A model generated the notes under the pieces. The model searched no databases. It was not told the origin of the DNA and worked only from the letters and a program-made list of their open reading frames with translations. Below are positions 1 through 11,011 of a stretch of DNA of 64,000 nucleotides, piece by piece; position 1 is the first letter of the stretch, and every line of letters starts with the position of its first letter. Made by a program: the position numbers and the translations under genes. Location: NCBI GenBank assembly GCA_029207755.1, contig JARCOQ010000086.1:124001-188000 (forward strand). Reading direction: 5' to 3'. Source of the DNA: Chamaea fasciata (Eukaryota > Chordata > Aves > Passeriformes > Sylviidae).

Positions 1-7
1 AGACATC
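1..7 (+). repeat. 3' tail of a preceding HOR unit
   Basis: These seven bases (AGACATC) match the last seven bases of monomer M17 of 797/839 units or M24 of 1094 units. The array therefore runs past the left edge of the window. Confidence 0.9.
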
Positions 8-846
8 AGAGCCTTGGATCCCAGCTTGACTGTGTTCTGGATGGAGAGCAGAGTCTTGGATTGGACTCTGGATGGATACTGCTCCAGATGGACAGCAGAG
101 TCTTGGATTGGACTCTGGATGGATACTGCTCCAGATGGAACGCAGAGCCATGGATCCCACTGTTGGTGGATACTGGTCTGGATGGACTCCAGAGCCATGG
201 ATCCGTCTCTGGATGGACACAGTTCTGGATGGACACAAGAGCCATAGATCCAAATTGGAACCTGTTCTGGATGGATGCATGGGCCATGGATTCCACTCTG
301 GATGGATACTGCTCCAGTTAGCAACCAGAGTCATAGATCTGAATCCAGATGGAGACTGGTCCAGATGGACACTGGTCCGGATGGTGACCAGAGCCATTCC
401 TCCCACCTTGTATTGATAGTGGTCTTGCCAGACCCCGAGGCATGCATCCCACTCTGGATGGCCAGTGGTCTGGATGGGCCCCAGACCATGGATCCCCTAT
501 GAATGGACACTGGTCTAGATGGACGCCAGAGCCATGGATTCCAGCTGGACACTGGTGAGGATGGACACCAGAGCCATGGATTCCAGCTGGACACTGGTGT
601 GGATGGACACCAGAGCCATGGATGCCACTGTGGATGGACACTGGTTTGGATGGACATAAGAGCCACGGATCCCAATCTGGATGGACGCTGCTGTGAATAG
701 ACACCAGAGCCATGGATCCCACAGTGGATTGACAGTGGTCAGGATGGACACCAGAGCAATGGATGCCACTGTGGATGGACGCAGGTAGAGATGCACACCT
801 GAGTAATGGTGTCCGCTCTGGATGGACACTGGTATGGATAGACATC
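8..846 (+). repeat. HOR unit, 839-bp type
   Basis: M1-M17 with M12 duplicated and no 297-bp block. The first base of M7 (position 280) is T, the variant that marks the 839 lineage. Confidence 0.92.
528..611 (+). repeat. Tandem duplicate of 42-bp monomer M12 (M12a 528-569, M12b 570-611)
   Basis: Two adjacent 42-bp copies differ at one base: CTGGTGAGG in M12a and CTGGTGTGG in M12b. This duplication alone turns a 797-bp unit into an 839-bp unit. The same pair, with the same A/T difference, is present in the 839-bp units I read, so it arose once and was spread. Confidence 0.88.
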
Positions 847-2440
847 AGAGCCTTGGATCCCAGCTTGACTGTGTTCTGGATGGAGAGCAGAGTCTTGGAT
901 TGGACTCTGGATGGATACTGCTCCAGATGGACAGCAGAGTCTTGGATTGGACTCTGGATGGATACTGCTCCAGATGGAACGCAGAGCCATGGATCTCACT
1001 CTTGGTGGATACTGGTCTGGATGGACTCCAGAGCCATGGATCCGTCTCTGGATGGACACAGTTCTGGATGGACACAAGAGCCATAGATCCAAATTGGAAC
1101 CTGTTCTGGATGGATGCAAGGGCCATGGATTCCACTCTGGATGGATACTGCTCCAGTTAGCAACCAGAGTCATAGATCCGAATCCAGATGGAGACTGGTC
1201 CAGATGGACACTGGTCCGGATGGTGACCAGAGCCATTCCTCCCACCTTGTATTGATAGTGGTCTTGCCAGACCCCGAGGCATGCATCCCACTCTGGATGG
1301 CCAGTGGTCTGGATGGGCCCCAGACCATGGATCCCCTATGAATGGACACTGGTCTAGATGGACGCCAGAGCCATGGATTCCAGCTGGACACTGGTGTGGA
1401 TGGACACCAGAGCCATGGATGCCACTGTGGATGGACACTGGTTTGGATGGACATAAGAGCCACGGATCCCAATCTGGATGGACGCTGCTGTGAATAGACA
1501 CCAGAGCCATGGATCCCACAGTGGATTGACAGTGGTCAGGATGGACACCAGAGCAATGGATGCCACTGTGGATGGACGCAGGTAGAGATGCACACCAGAG
1601 TAATGGTGTCCGCTCTGGATGGACACTGGTATGGATAGACATCAGAGCCTTGGATCCCAGCTTGACTGCGTTCTGGATGGAGAGCAGAGTCTTGGATTGG
1701 ACTCTGGATGGATACTGCTCCAGATGGACAGCAGAGTCTTGGATTGGACTCTGGATGGATACTGCTCCAGATGGAACGCAGAGCCATGGATCCCACTCTT
1801 GATGGATACTGGTCTGGATGGACTCCAGAGCCATGGATCCATCTCTGGATGGACACAGTTCTGGATGGACACAAGAGCCATAGATCCAAATTGGAACCTG
1901 TTCTGGATGGATGCAAGGGTCATGGATTCCACTCTGGATGGATACTGCTCCAGTTAGCAACCAGAGTCATAGATCCGAATCCAGATGGAGACTGGTCCAG
2001 ATGGACACTGGTCCGGATGGTGACCAGAGCCATTCCTCCCACCTTGTATTGATAGTGGTCTTGCCAGACCCCGAGGCATGCATCCCACTCTGGATGGCCA
2101 GTGGTCTGGATGGGCCCCAGACCATGGATCCCCTATGAATGGACACTGGTCTAGATGGACGCCAGAGCCATGGATTCCAGCTGGACACTGGTGTGGATGG
2201 ACACCAGAGCCATGGATGCCACTGTGGATGGACACTGGTTTGGATGGACATAAGAGCCACGGATCCCAATCTGGATGGACGCTGCTGTGAATAGACCCCA
2301 GAGCCATGGATCCCACAGTGGATTGACAGTGGTCAGGATGGACACCAGAGCAATGGATGCCACTGTGGATGGACGCAGGTAGAGATGCTCACCAGAGTAA
2401 TGGTGTTCGCTCTGGATGGACACTGGTATGGATAGACATC
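847..2440 (+). repeat. Two 797-bp HOR units (847, 1644)
   Basis: Both units have M1-M17 only. The second carries private variants (CTGCGTTC in M1 at 1669, GATGCTC in M16 at 2384) that recur in order at 13428/14143 and 23467/24182, so it belongs to a segment present three times in the window. Confidence 0.92.
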
Positions 2441-2759
2441 AGAGCCTTGGATCCCAGCTTGACTGTGTTCTGGATGGAGAGCAGAGTCTTGGATTGGACT
2501 CTGGATGGATACTGCTCCAGATGGACAGCAGAGTCTTGGATTGGACTCTGGATGGATACTGCTCCAGATGGAACGCAGAGCCATGGATCCCACTCTTGGT
2601 GGATACTGGTCTGGATGGACTCCAGAGCCATGGATCCGTCTCTGGATGGACACAGTTCTGGATGGACACAAGAGCCATAGATCCAAATTGGAACCTGTTC
2701 TGGATGGATGCAAGGGTCATGGATTCCACTCTGGATGGATACTGCTCCAGTTAGCAACC

Positions 2760-2822
2760 AGAGTCATAGATCCGAATCCAGATGGAGACTGGTCCAGATG
2801 GACACTGGTCCGGATGGTGACC
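2760..2822 (+). repeat. M8, 63-bp monomer with three 16-bp subrepeats
   Basis: After a 15-bp head, M8 carries three consecutive copies of a unit like TCCAGATGGAGACTGG, TCCAGATGGACACTGG and TCCGGATGGTGACC. Ordinary 47-bp monomers carry two. The monomer is thus 47+16 bp, which exposes the 16-bp subrepeat from which the family seems built. It recurs in nearly every HOR unit of the window, missing only from the shortened 757-bp unit. Confidence 0.85.
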
Positions 2823-2870
2823 AGAGCCATTCCTCCCACCTTGTATTGATAGTGGTCTTGCCAGACCCCG
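2823..2870 (+). repeat. M9, most divergent monomer and unit landmark
   Basis: M9 keeps the AGAGCCATT head, then departs from the consensus (CCTCCCACCTTGTATTGA, then CTTGCCAGACCCCG). The copies I compared are nearly invariant, which makes it the clearest anchor for counting HOR units. In the diverged D lineage it is 43 bp, having lost 5 bp next to TATTGA. I see no known protein-binding motif that explains its constancy; homogenisation of the array is enough. Confidence 0.8.
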
Positions 2871-3237
2871 AGGCATGGATCCCACTCTGGATGGCCAGTG
2901 GTCTGGATGGGCCCCAGACCATGGATCCCCTATGAATGGACACTGGTCTAGATGGACGCCAGAGCCATGGATTCCAGCTGGACACTGGTGTGGATGGACA
3001 CCAGAGCAATGGATGCCACTGTGGATGGACACTGGTTTGGATGGACATAAGAGCCACGGATCCCGATCTGGATGGACGCTGCTGTGAATAGACACCAGAG
3101 CCATGGATCCCACAGTGGATTGACAGTGGTCAGGATGGACACCAGAGCAATGGATGCCACTGTGGATGGACGCAGGTAGAGATGCACACCAGAGTAATGG
3201 TGTCCGCTCTGGATGGACACTGGTCTGGATAGACAGC

Positions 3238-3534
3238 AGAACCCTGGCTTCCACTCTGGATGGATGCTTGCCTGAATAGACAAAAGAGCTATGGATCCCA
3301 GCTTGACACTGGTCTGGATGGACACCAGAGCCATGAATCCCACTCTGAATGCACACTACTCGTGATGGACACAAGAGCCATGCATCCCTCTGTGGATGGA
3401 GCCTGGTTTGAATGGACAGCACAGCCACGCATCCAGATGGACACCAGAGCCGTGGATCCCAACTGGACAGTGGTCTCGATGGACACCAGTGCCATGGATC
3501 CCACTGTGGATGGACACTGGTATGGATAGACATC
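3238..3534 (+). repeat. 297-bp optional block M18-M24
   Basis: This seven-monomer block is the whole difference between 1094- and 797-bp units (47+42+47+47+25+42+47 = 297). It starts at AGAACCCTGG and ends with M24 (AGTGCCATGG). The 3' part of M24 matches the 3' part of the M17 found in units that lack the block, which points to loss of the block by recombination between M17 and M24. Confidence 0.88.
3421..3445 (+). repeat. M22, 25-bp truncated monomer
   Basis: M22 begins ACAGCCACGCATCC and is only 25 bp. Its counterpart in the diverged D lineage (for example 47174-47214) is 41 bp and differs by one 16-bp subrepeat, so M22 is best explained by loss of that subrepeat. Confidence 0.75.
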
Positions 3535-6500
3535 AGAGCCTTGGATCCCAGCTTGACTGTGTTCTGGATGGAGAGCAGAGTCTTGGATTGGACTCTGGAT
3601 GGATACTGCTCCAGATGGACAGCAGAATCTTGGATTGGACTCTGGATGGATACTGCTCCAGATGGAATGCAGAGCCATGGATCCCACTCTTGGTGGATAC
3701 TGGTCTGGATGGACTCCAGAGCCATGGATCCGTCTCTGGATGGACACAGTTCTGGATGGACACAAGAGCCATAGATCCAAATTGGAACCTGTTCTGGATG
3801 GATGCATGGGCCATGGATTCCACTCTGGATGGATACTGCTCCAGTTAGCAACCAGAGTCATAGATCCGAATCCAGATGGAGATTGGTCCTGATGGACACT
3901 GGTCCGGATGGTGACCAGAGCCATTCCTCCCACCTTGTATTGATAGTGGTCTTGCCAGACCCCGAGGCATGCATCCCACTCTGGATGGCCAGTGGTCTGG
4001 ATGGGCCCCAGACCATGGATCCCCTATGAATGGACACTGGTCTAGATGGACGCCAGAGCCATGGATTCCAGCTGGACACTGGTGAGGATGGACACCAGAG
4101 CCATGGATTCCAGCTGGACACTGGTGTGGATGGACACCAGAGCCATGGATGCCACTGTGGATGGACACTGGTTTGGATGGACATAAGAGCCACAGATCCC
4201 AATCTGGATGGACGCTGCTGTGAATAGACCCCAGAGCCATGGATCCCACAGTGGATTGACAGTGGTCAGGATGGACACCAGAGCAATGGATGCCACTGTG
4301 GATGGACGCAGGTAGAGATGCACACCAGAGTAATGGTGTCCGCTCTGGATGGACACTGGTATGGATAGACATCAGAGCCTTGGATCCCAGCTTGACTGTG
4401 TTCTGGATGGAGAGCAGAGTCTTGGATTGGACTCTGGATGGATACTGCTCCAGATGGACAGCAGAGTCTTGGATTGGACTCTGGATGGATACTGCTCCAG
4501 ATGGAACGCAGAGCCATGGATCCCACTCTTGGTGGATACTGGTCTGGATGGACTCCAGAGCCATGGATCCGTCTCTGGATGGACACAGTTCTGGATGGAC
4601 ACAAGAGCCATAGATCCAAATTGGAACCTGTTCTGGATGGATGCAAGGGCCATGGATTCCACTCTGGATGGATACTGCTCCAGTTAGCAACCAGAGTCAT
4701 AGATCCGAATCCAGATGGAGACTGGTCCAGATGGACACTGGTCCGGATGGTGACCAGAGCCATTCCTCCCACCTTGTATTGATAGTGGTCTTGCCAGACC
4801 CCGAGGCATGCATCCCACTCTGGATGGCCAGTGGTCTGGATGGGCCCCAGACCATGGATCCCCTATGAATGGACACTGGTCTAGATGGACGCCAGAGCCA
4901 TGGATTCCAGCTGGACACTGGTGTGGATGGACACCAGAGCCATGGATGCCACTGTGGATGGACACTGGTTTGGATGGACATAAGAGCCACGGATCCCAAT
5001 CTGGATGGACGCTGCTGTGAATAGACCCCAGAGCCATGGATCCCACAGTGGATTGACAGTGGTCAGGATGGACACCAGAGCAATGGATGCCACTGTGGAT
5101 GGACGCAGGTAGAGATGCACACCAGAGTAATGGTGTCCGCTCTGGATGGACACTGGTCTGGATAGACAGCAGAACCCTGGCTTCCACTCTGGATGGACGC
5201 TTGCCTGAATAGACAAAAGAGCTATGGATCCCAGCTTGACACTGGTCTGGATGGACACCAGAGCCATGAATCCCACTCTGAATGCACACTACTCGTGATG
5301 GACACAAGAGCCATGCATCCCTCTGTGGATGGAGCCTGGTTTGAATGGACAGCACAACAACGCATCCAGATGGACACCAGAGCCGTGGATCCCAACTGGA
5401 CAGTGGTCTCGATGGACACCAGTGCCATGGATCCCACTGTGGATGGACACTGGTATGGATAGACATCAGAGCCTTGGATCCCAGCTTGACTGTGTTCTGG
5501 ATGGAGAGCAGAGTCTTGGATTGGACTCTGGAAGGATACTGCTCCAGATGGACAGCAGAATCTTGGATTGGACTCTGGATGGATACTGCTCCAGATGGAA
5601 CGCAGAGCCATGGATCCCACTCTTGGTGGATACTGGTCTGGATGGACTCCAGAGCCATGGATCCGTCTCTGGATGGACACAGTTCTGGATGGACACAAGA
5701 GCCATAGATCCAAATTGGAACCTGTTCTGGATGGATGCATGGGCCATGGATTCCACTCTGGATGGATACTGCTCCAGTTAGCAACCAGAGTCATAGATCC
5801 GAATCCAGATGGAGACTGGTCCTGATGGACACTGGTCCGGATGGTGACCAGAGCCATTCCTCCCACCTTGTATTGATAGTGGTCTTGCCAGACCCCGAGG
5901 CATGCATCCCACTCTGGATGGCCAGTGGTCTGGATGGGCCCCAGACCATGGATCCCCTATGAATGGACACTGGTCTAGATGGACGCCAGAGCCATGGATT
6001 CCAGCTGGACACTGGTGAGGATGGACACCAGAGCCATGGATTCCAGCTGGACACTGGTGTGGATGGACACCAGAGCCATGGATGCCACTGTGGATGGACA
6101 CTGGTTTGGATGGACATAAGAGCCACGGATCCCAATCTGGATGGACGCTGCTGTGAATAGACACCAGAGCCATGGATCCCACAGTGGATTGACAGTGGTC
6201 AGGATGGACACCAGAGCAATGGATGCCACTGTGGATGGACGCAGGTAGAGATGCACACCAGAGTAATGGTGTCCGCTCTGGATGGACACTGGTATGGATA
6301 GACATCAGAGCCTTGGATCCCAGCTTGACTGTGTTCTGGATGGAGAGCAGAGTCTTGGATTGGACTCTGGATGGATACTGCTCCAGATGGACAGCAGAGT
6401 CTTGGATTGGACTCTGGATGGATACTGCTCCAGATGGAACGCAGAGCCATGGATCCCACTCTTGGTGGATACTGGTCTGGATGGACTCCAGAGCCATGGA

Positions 6501-9500
6501 TCCATCTCTGGATGGACACAGTTCTGGATGGACACAAGAGCCATAGATCCAAATTGGAACCTGTTCTGGATGGATGCATGGGCCATGGATTCCACTCTGG
6601 ATGGATACTGCTCCAGTTAGCAACCAGAGTCATAGATCCGAATCCAGATGGAGACTGGTCCAGATGGACACTGGTCCGGATGGTGACCAGAGCCATTCCT
6701 CCCACCTTGTATTGATAGTGGTCTTGCCAGACCCCGAGGCATGCATCCCACTCTGGATGGCCAGTGGTCTGGATGGGCCCCAGACCATGGATCCCCTATG
6801 AATGGACACTGGCCTAGATGGACGCCAGAGCCATGGATTCCAGCTGGACACTGGTGTGGATGGACACCAGAGCCATGGATGCCACTGTGGATGGACACTG
6901 GTTTGGATGGACATAAGAGCCACGGATCCCAATCTGGATGGACGCTGCTGTGAATAGACCCCAGAGCCATGGATCCCACAGTGGATTGACAGTGGTCAGG
7001 ATGGACACCAGAGCAATGGATGCCACTGTGGATGGACGCAGGTAGAGATGCACACCAGAGTAATGGTGTCCGCTCTGGATGGACACTGGTCTGGATAGAC
7101 AGCAGAACCCTGGCTTCCACTCTGGATGGACGCTTGCCTGAATAGACAAAAGAGCTATGGATCCCAGCTTGACACTGGTCTGGATGGACACCAGAGCCAT
7201 GAATCCCACTCTGAATGCACACTACTCGTGATGGACACAAGAGCCATGCATCCCTCTGTGGATGGAGCCTGGTTTGAAAGGACAGCACAACAACGCATCC
7301 AGATGGACACCAGAGCCGTGGATCCCAACTGGACAGTGGTCTCGATGGACACCAGTGCCATGGATCCCACTGTGGATGGACACTGGTATGGATAGACATC
7401 AGAGCCTTGGATCCCAGCTTGACTGTGTTCTGGATGGAGAGCAGAGTCTTGGATTGGACTCTGGATGGATACTGCTCCAGATGGACAGCAGAATCTTGGA
7501 TTGGACTCTGGATGGATACTGCTCCAGATGGAACGCAGAGCCATGGATCCCACTGTTGGTGGATACTGGTCTGGATGGACTCCAGAGCCATGGATCCGTC
7601 TCTGGATGGACACAGTTCTGGATGGACACAAGAGCCATAGATCCAAATTGGAACCTGTTCTGGATGGATGCATGGGCCATGGATTCCACTCTGGATGGAT
7701 ACTGCTCCAGTTAGCAACCAGAGTCATAGATCCGAATCCAGATGGAGACTGGTCCTGATGGACACTGGTCCGGATGGTGACCAGAGCCATTCCTCCCACC
7801 TTGTATTGATAGTGGTCTTGCCAGACCCCGAGGCATGCATCCCACTCTGGATGGCCAGTGGTCTGGATGGGCCCCAGACCATGGATCCCCTATGAATGGA
7901 CACTGGTCTAGATGGACGCCAGAGCCATGGATTCCAGCTGGACACTGGTGAGGATGGACACCAGAGCCATGGATTCCAGCTGGACACTGGTGTGGATGGA
8001 CACCAGAGCCATGGATGCCACTGTGGATGGACACTGGTTTGGATGGACATAAGAGCCACGGATCCCAATCTGGATGGACGCTGCTGTGAATAGACACCAG
8101 AGCCATGGATCCCACAGTGGATTGACAGTGGTCAGGATGGACACCAGAGCAATGGATGCCACTGTGGATGGACGCAGGTAGAGATGCACACCAGAGTAAT
8201 GGTGTCCGCTCTGGATGGACACTGGTATGGATAGACATCAGAGCCTTGGATCCCAGCTTGACTGTGTTCTGGATGGAGAGCAGAGTCTTGGATTGGACTC
8301 TGGATGGATACTGCTCCAGATGGACAGCAGAGTCTTGGATTGGACTCTGGATGGATACTGCTCCAGATGGAACGCAGAGCCATGGATCCCACTCTTGGTG
8401 GATACTGGTCTGGATGGACTCCAGAGCCATGGATCCGTCTCTGGATGGACACAGTTCTGGATGGACACAAGAGCCATAGATCCAAATTGGAACCTGTTCT
8501 GGATGGATGCAAGGGCCATGGATTCCACTCTGGATGGATACTGCTCCAGTTAGCAACCAGAGTCATAGATCCGAATCCAGATGGAGACTGGTCCAGATGG
8601 ACACTGGTCCGGATGGTGACCAGAGCCATTCCTCCCACCTTGTATTGATAGTGGTCTTGCCAGACCCCGAGGCATGCATCCCACTCTGGATGGCCAGTGG
8701 TCTGGATGGGCCCCAGACCATGGATCCCCTATGAATGGACACTGGTCTAGATGGACGCCAGAGCCATGGATTCCAGCTGGACACTGGTGTGGATGGACAC
8801 CAGAGCCATGGATGCCACTGTGGAGGGACACTGGTTTGGATGGACATAAGAGCCACGGATCCCAATCTGGATGGACGCTGCTGTGAATAGACCCCAGAGC
8901 CATGGATCCCACAGTGGATTGACAGTGGTCAGGATGGACACCAGAGCAATGGATGCCACTGTGGATGGACGCAGGTAGAGATGCACACCAGAGTAATGGT
9001 GTCCGCTCTGGATGGACACTGGTCTGGATAGACAGCAGAACCCTGGCTTCCACTCTGGATGGACGCTTGCCTGAATAGACAAAAGAGCTATGGATCCCAG
9101 CTTGACACTGGTCTGGATGGACACCAGAGCCATGAATCCCACTCTGAATGCACACTACTCGTGATGGACACAAGAGCCATGCATCCCTCTGTGGATGGAG
9201 CCTGGTTTGAATGGACAGCACAGCAACGCATCCAGATGGACACCAGAGCCGTGGATCCCAACTGGACAGTGGTCTCGATGGACACCAGTGCCATGGATCC
9301 CACTGTGGATGGACACTGGTATGGATAGACATCAGAGCCTTGGATCCCAGCTTGACTGTGTTCTGGATGGAGAGCAGAGTCTTGGATTGGACTCTGGATG
9401 GATACTGCTCCAGATGGACAGCAGAATCTTGGATTGGACTCTGGATGGATACTGCTCCAGATGGAACGCAGAGCCATGGATCCCACTGTTGGTGGATACT

Positions 9501-10172
9501 GGTCTGGATGGACTCCAGAGCCATGGATCCGTCTCTGGATGGACACAGTTCTGGATGGACACAAGAGCCATAGATCCAAATTGGAACCTGTTCTGGATGG
9601 ATGCATGGGCCATGGATTCCACTCTGGATGGATACTGCTCCAGTTAGCAACCAGAGTCATAGATCCGAATCCAGATGGAGACTGGTCCTGATGGACACTG
9701 GTCCGGATGGTGACCAGAGCCATTCCTCCCACCTTGTATTGATAGTGGTCTTGCCAGACCCCGAGGCATGCATCCCACTCTGGATGGCCAGTGGTCTGGA
9801 TGGGCCCCAGACCATGGATCCCCTATGAATGGACACTGGTCTAGATGGACGCCAGAGCCATGGATTCCAGCTGGACACTGGTGAGGATGGACACCAGAGC
9901 CATGGATTCCAGCTGGACACTGGTGTGGATGGACACCAGAGCCATGGATGCCACTGTGGATGGACACTGGTTTGGATGGACATAAGAGCCACGGATCCCA
10001 ATCTGGATGGACGCTGCTGTGAATAGACACCAGAGCCATGGATCCCACAGTGGATTGACAGTGGTCAGGATGGACACCAGAGCAATGGATGCCACTGTGG
10101 ATGGACGCAGGTAGAGATGCACACCAGAGTAATGGTGTCCGCTCTGGATGGACACTGGTATGGATAGACATC

Positions 10173-11011
10173 AGAGCCTTGGATCCCAGCTTGACTGTGT
10201 TCTGGATGGAGAGCAGAGTCTTGGATTGGACTCTGGATGGATACTGCTCCAGATGGACAGCAGAGTCTTGGATTGGACTCTGGATGGATACTGCTCCAGA
10301 TGGAACGCAGAGCCATGGATCCCACTCTTGGTGGATACTGGTCTGGATGGACTCCAGAGCCATGGATCCGTCTCTGGATGGACACAGTTCTGGATGGACA
10401 CAAGAGCCATAGATCCAAATTGGAACCTGTTCTGGATGGATGCATGGGCCATGGATTCCACTCTGGATGGATACTGCTCCAGTTAGCAACCAGAGTCATA
10501 GATCCGAATCCAGATGGAGACTGGTCCAGATGGACACTGGTCCGGATGGTGACCAGAGCCATTCCTCCCACCTTGTATTGATAGTGGTCTTGCCAGACCC
10601 CGAGGCATGCATCCCACTCTGGATGGCCAGTGGTCTGGATGGGCCCCAGACCATGGATCCCCTATGAATGGACACTGGTCTAGATGGACGCCAGAGCCAT
10701 GGATTCCAGCTGGACACTGGTGAGGATGGACACCAGAGCCATGGATTCCAGCTGGACACTGGTGTGGATGGACACCAGAGCCATGGATGCCACTGTGGAT
10801 GGACACTGGTTTGGATGGACATAAGAGCCACGTATCCCAATCTGGATGGACGCTGCTGTGAATAGACACCAGAGCCATGGATCCCACAGTGGATTGACAG
10901 TGGTCAGGATGGACACCAGAGCAATGGATGCCACTGTGGATGGACGCAGGTAGAGATGCACACCAGAGTAATGGTGTCCGCTCTGGATGGACACTGGTAT
11001 GGATAGACATC
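10173..11011 (+). repeat. HOR unit, 839-bp type
   Basis: It follows another 839 unit directly, so the dimer alternation breaks here. It is the left neighbour of the first of two related blocks spaced 10,039 bp apart, and 20212-21050 is its structural counterpart. One private change is seen in M14 (CACGTATCCC near 10831). Confidence 0.9.

Larger units (their letters stand above)
2441..3534 (+). repeat. Reference 1094-bp HOR unit with monomer map M1-M24
   Basis: I use this copy to name monomers. M1 2441-2482, M2 2483-2529, M3 2530-2576, M4 2577-2623, M5 2624-2670, M6 2671-2712, M7 2713-2759, M8 2760-2822, M9 2823-2870, M10 2871-2915, M11 2916-2960, M12 2961-3002, M13 3003-3049, M14 3050-3096, M15 3097-3143, M16 3144-3190, M17 3191-3237, M18 3238-3284, M19 3285-3326, M20 3327-3373, M21 3374-3420, M22 3421-3445, M23 3446-3487, M24 3488-3534. 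M1, M6, M12, M19 and M23 are 42 bp; M8 is 63, M9 48, M10 and M11 45, M22 25; the rest are 47. The lengths sum exactly to 1094. Each unit start below is the first base of M1 (AGAGCCTTGG). Confidence 0.93.
2441..10172 (+). repeat. Four 1933-bp dimers (1094 + 839)
   Basis: Unit starts are 2441 (1094), 3535 (839), 4374 (1094), 5468 (839), 6307 (1094), 7401 (839), 8240 (1094), 9334 (839). The perfect alternation over 7732 bp makes the 1933-bp dimer of 42 monomers a further level of repetition. All four 839 units carry the T variant at the start of M7. The 1094 unit at 6307 is the only non-839 unit in the window that carries it, which suggests local exchange between lineages. Confidence 0.92.

Noticed and set aside
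2823..2870. PRDM9-type recombination motif in M9 (CCTCCCACCTTG)
   Set aside because: Only the first six or so bases resemble the human CCTCCCT-type motif, the remainder does not fit, and PRDM9 specificity differs by species, so the match is not meaningful.
2751..3851. 366-codon minus-strand open frame repeated throughout the array, as a possible gene family
   Set aside because: Overlapping open frames run in other frames at the same place, HOR lengths are not multiples of 3, the product is an arbitrary read-through of 47-bp units, and no domain, splice signal or upstream element is seen. It is a repeat artefact.
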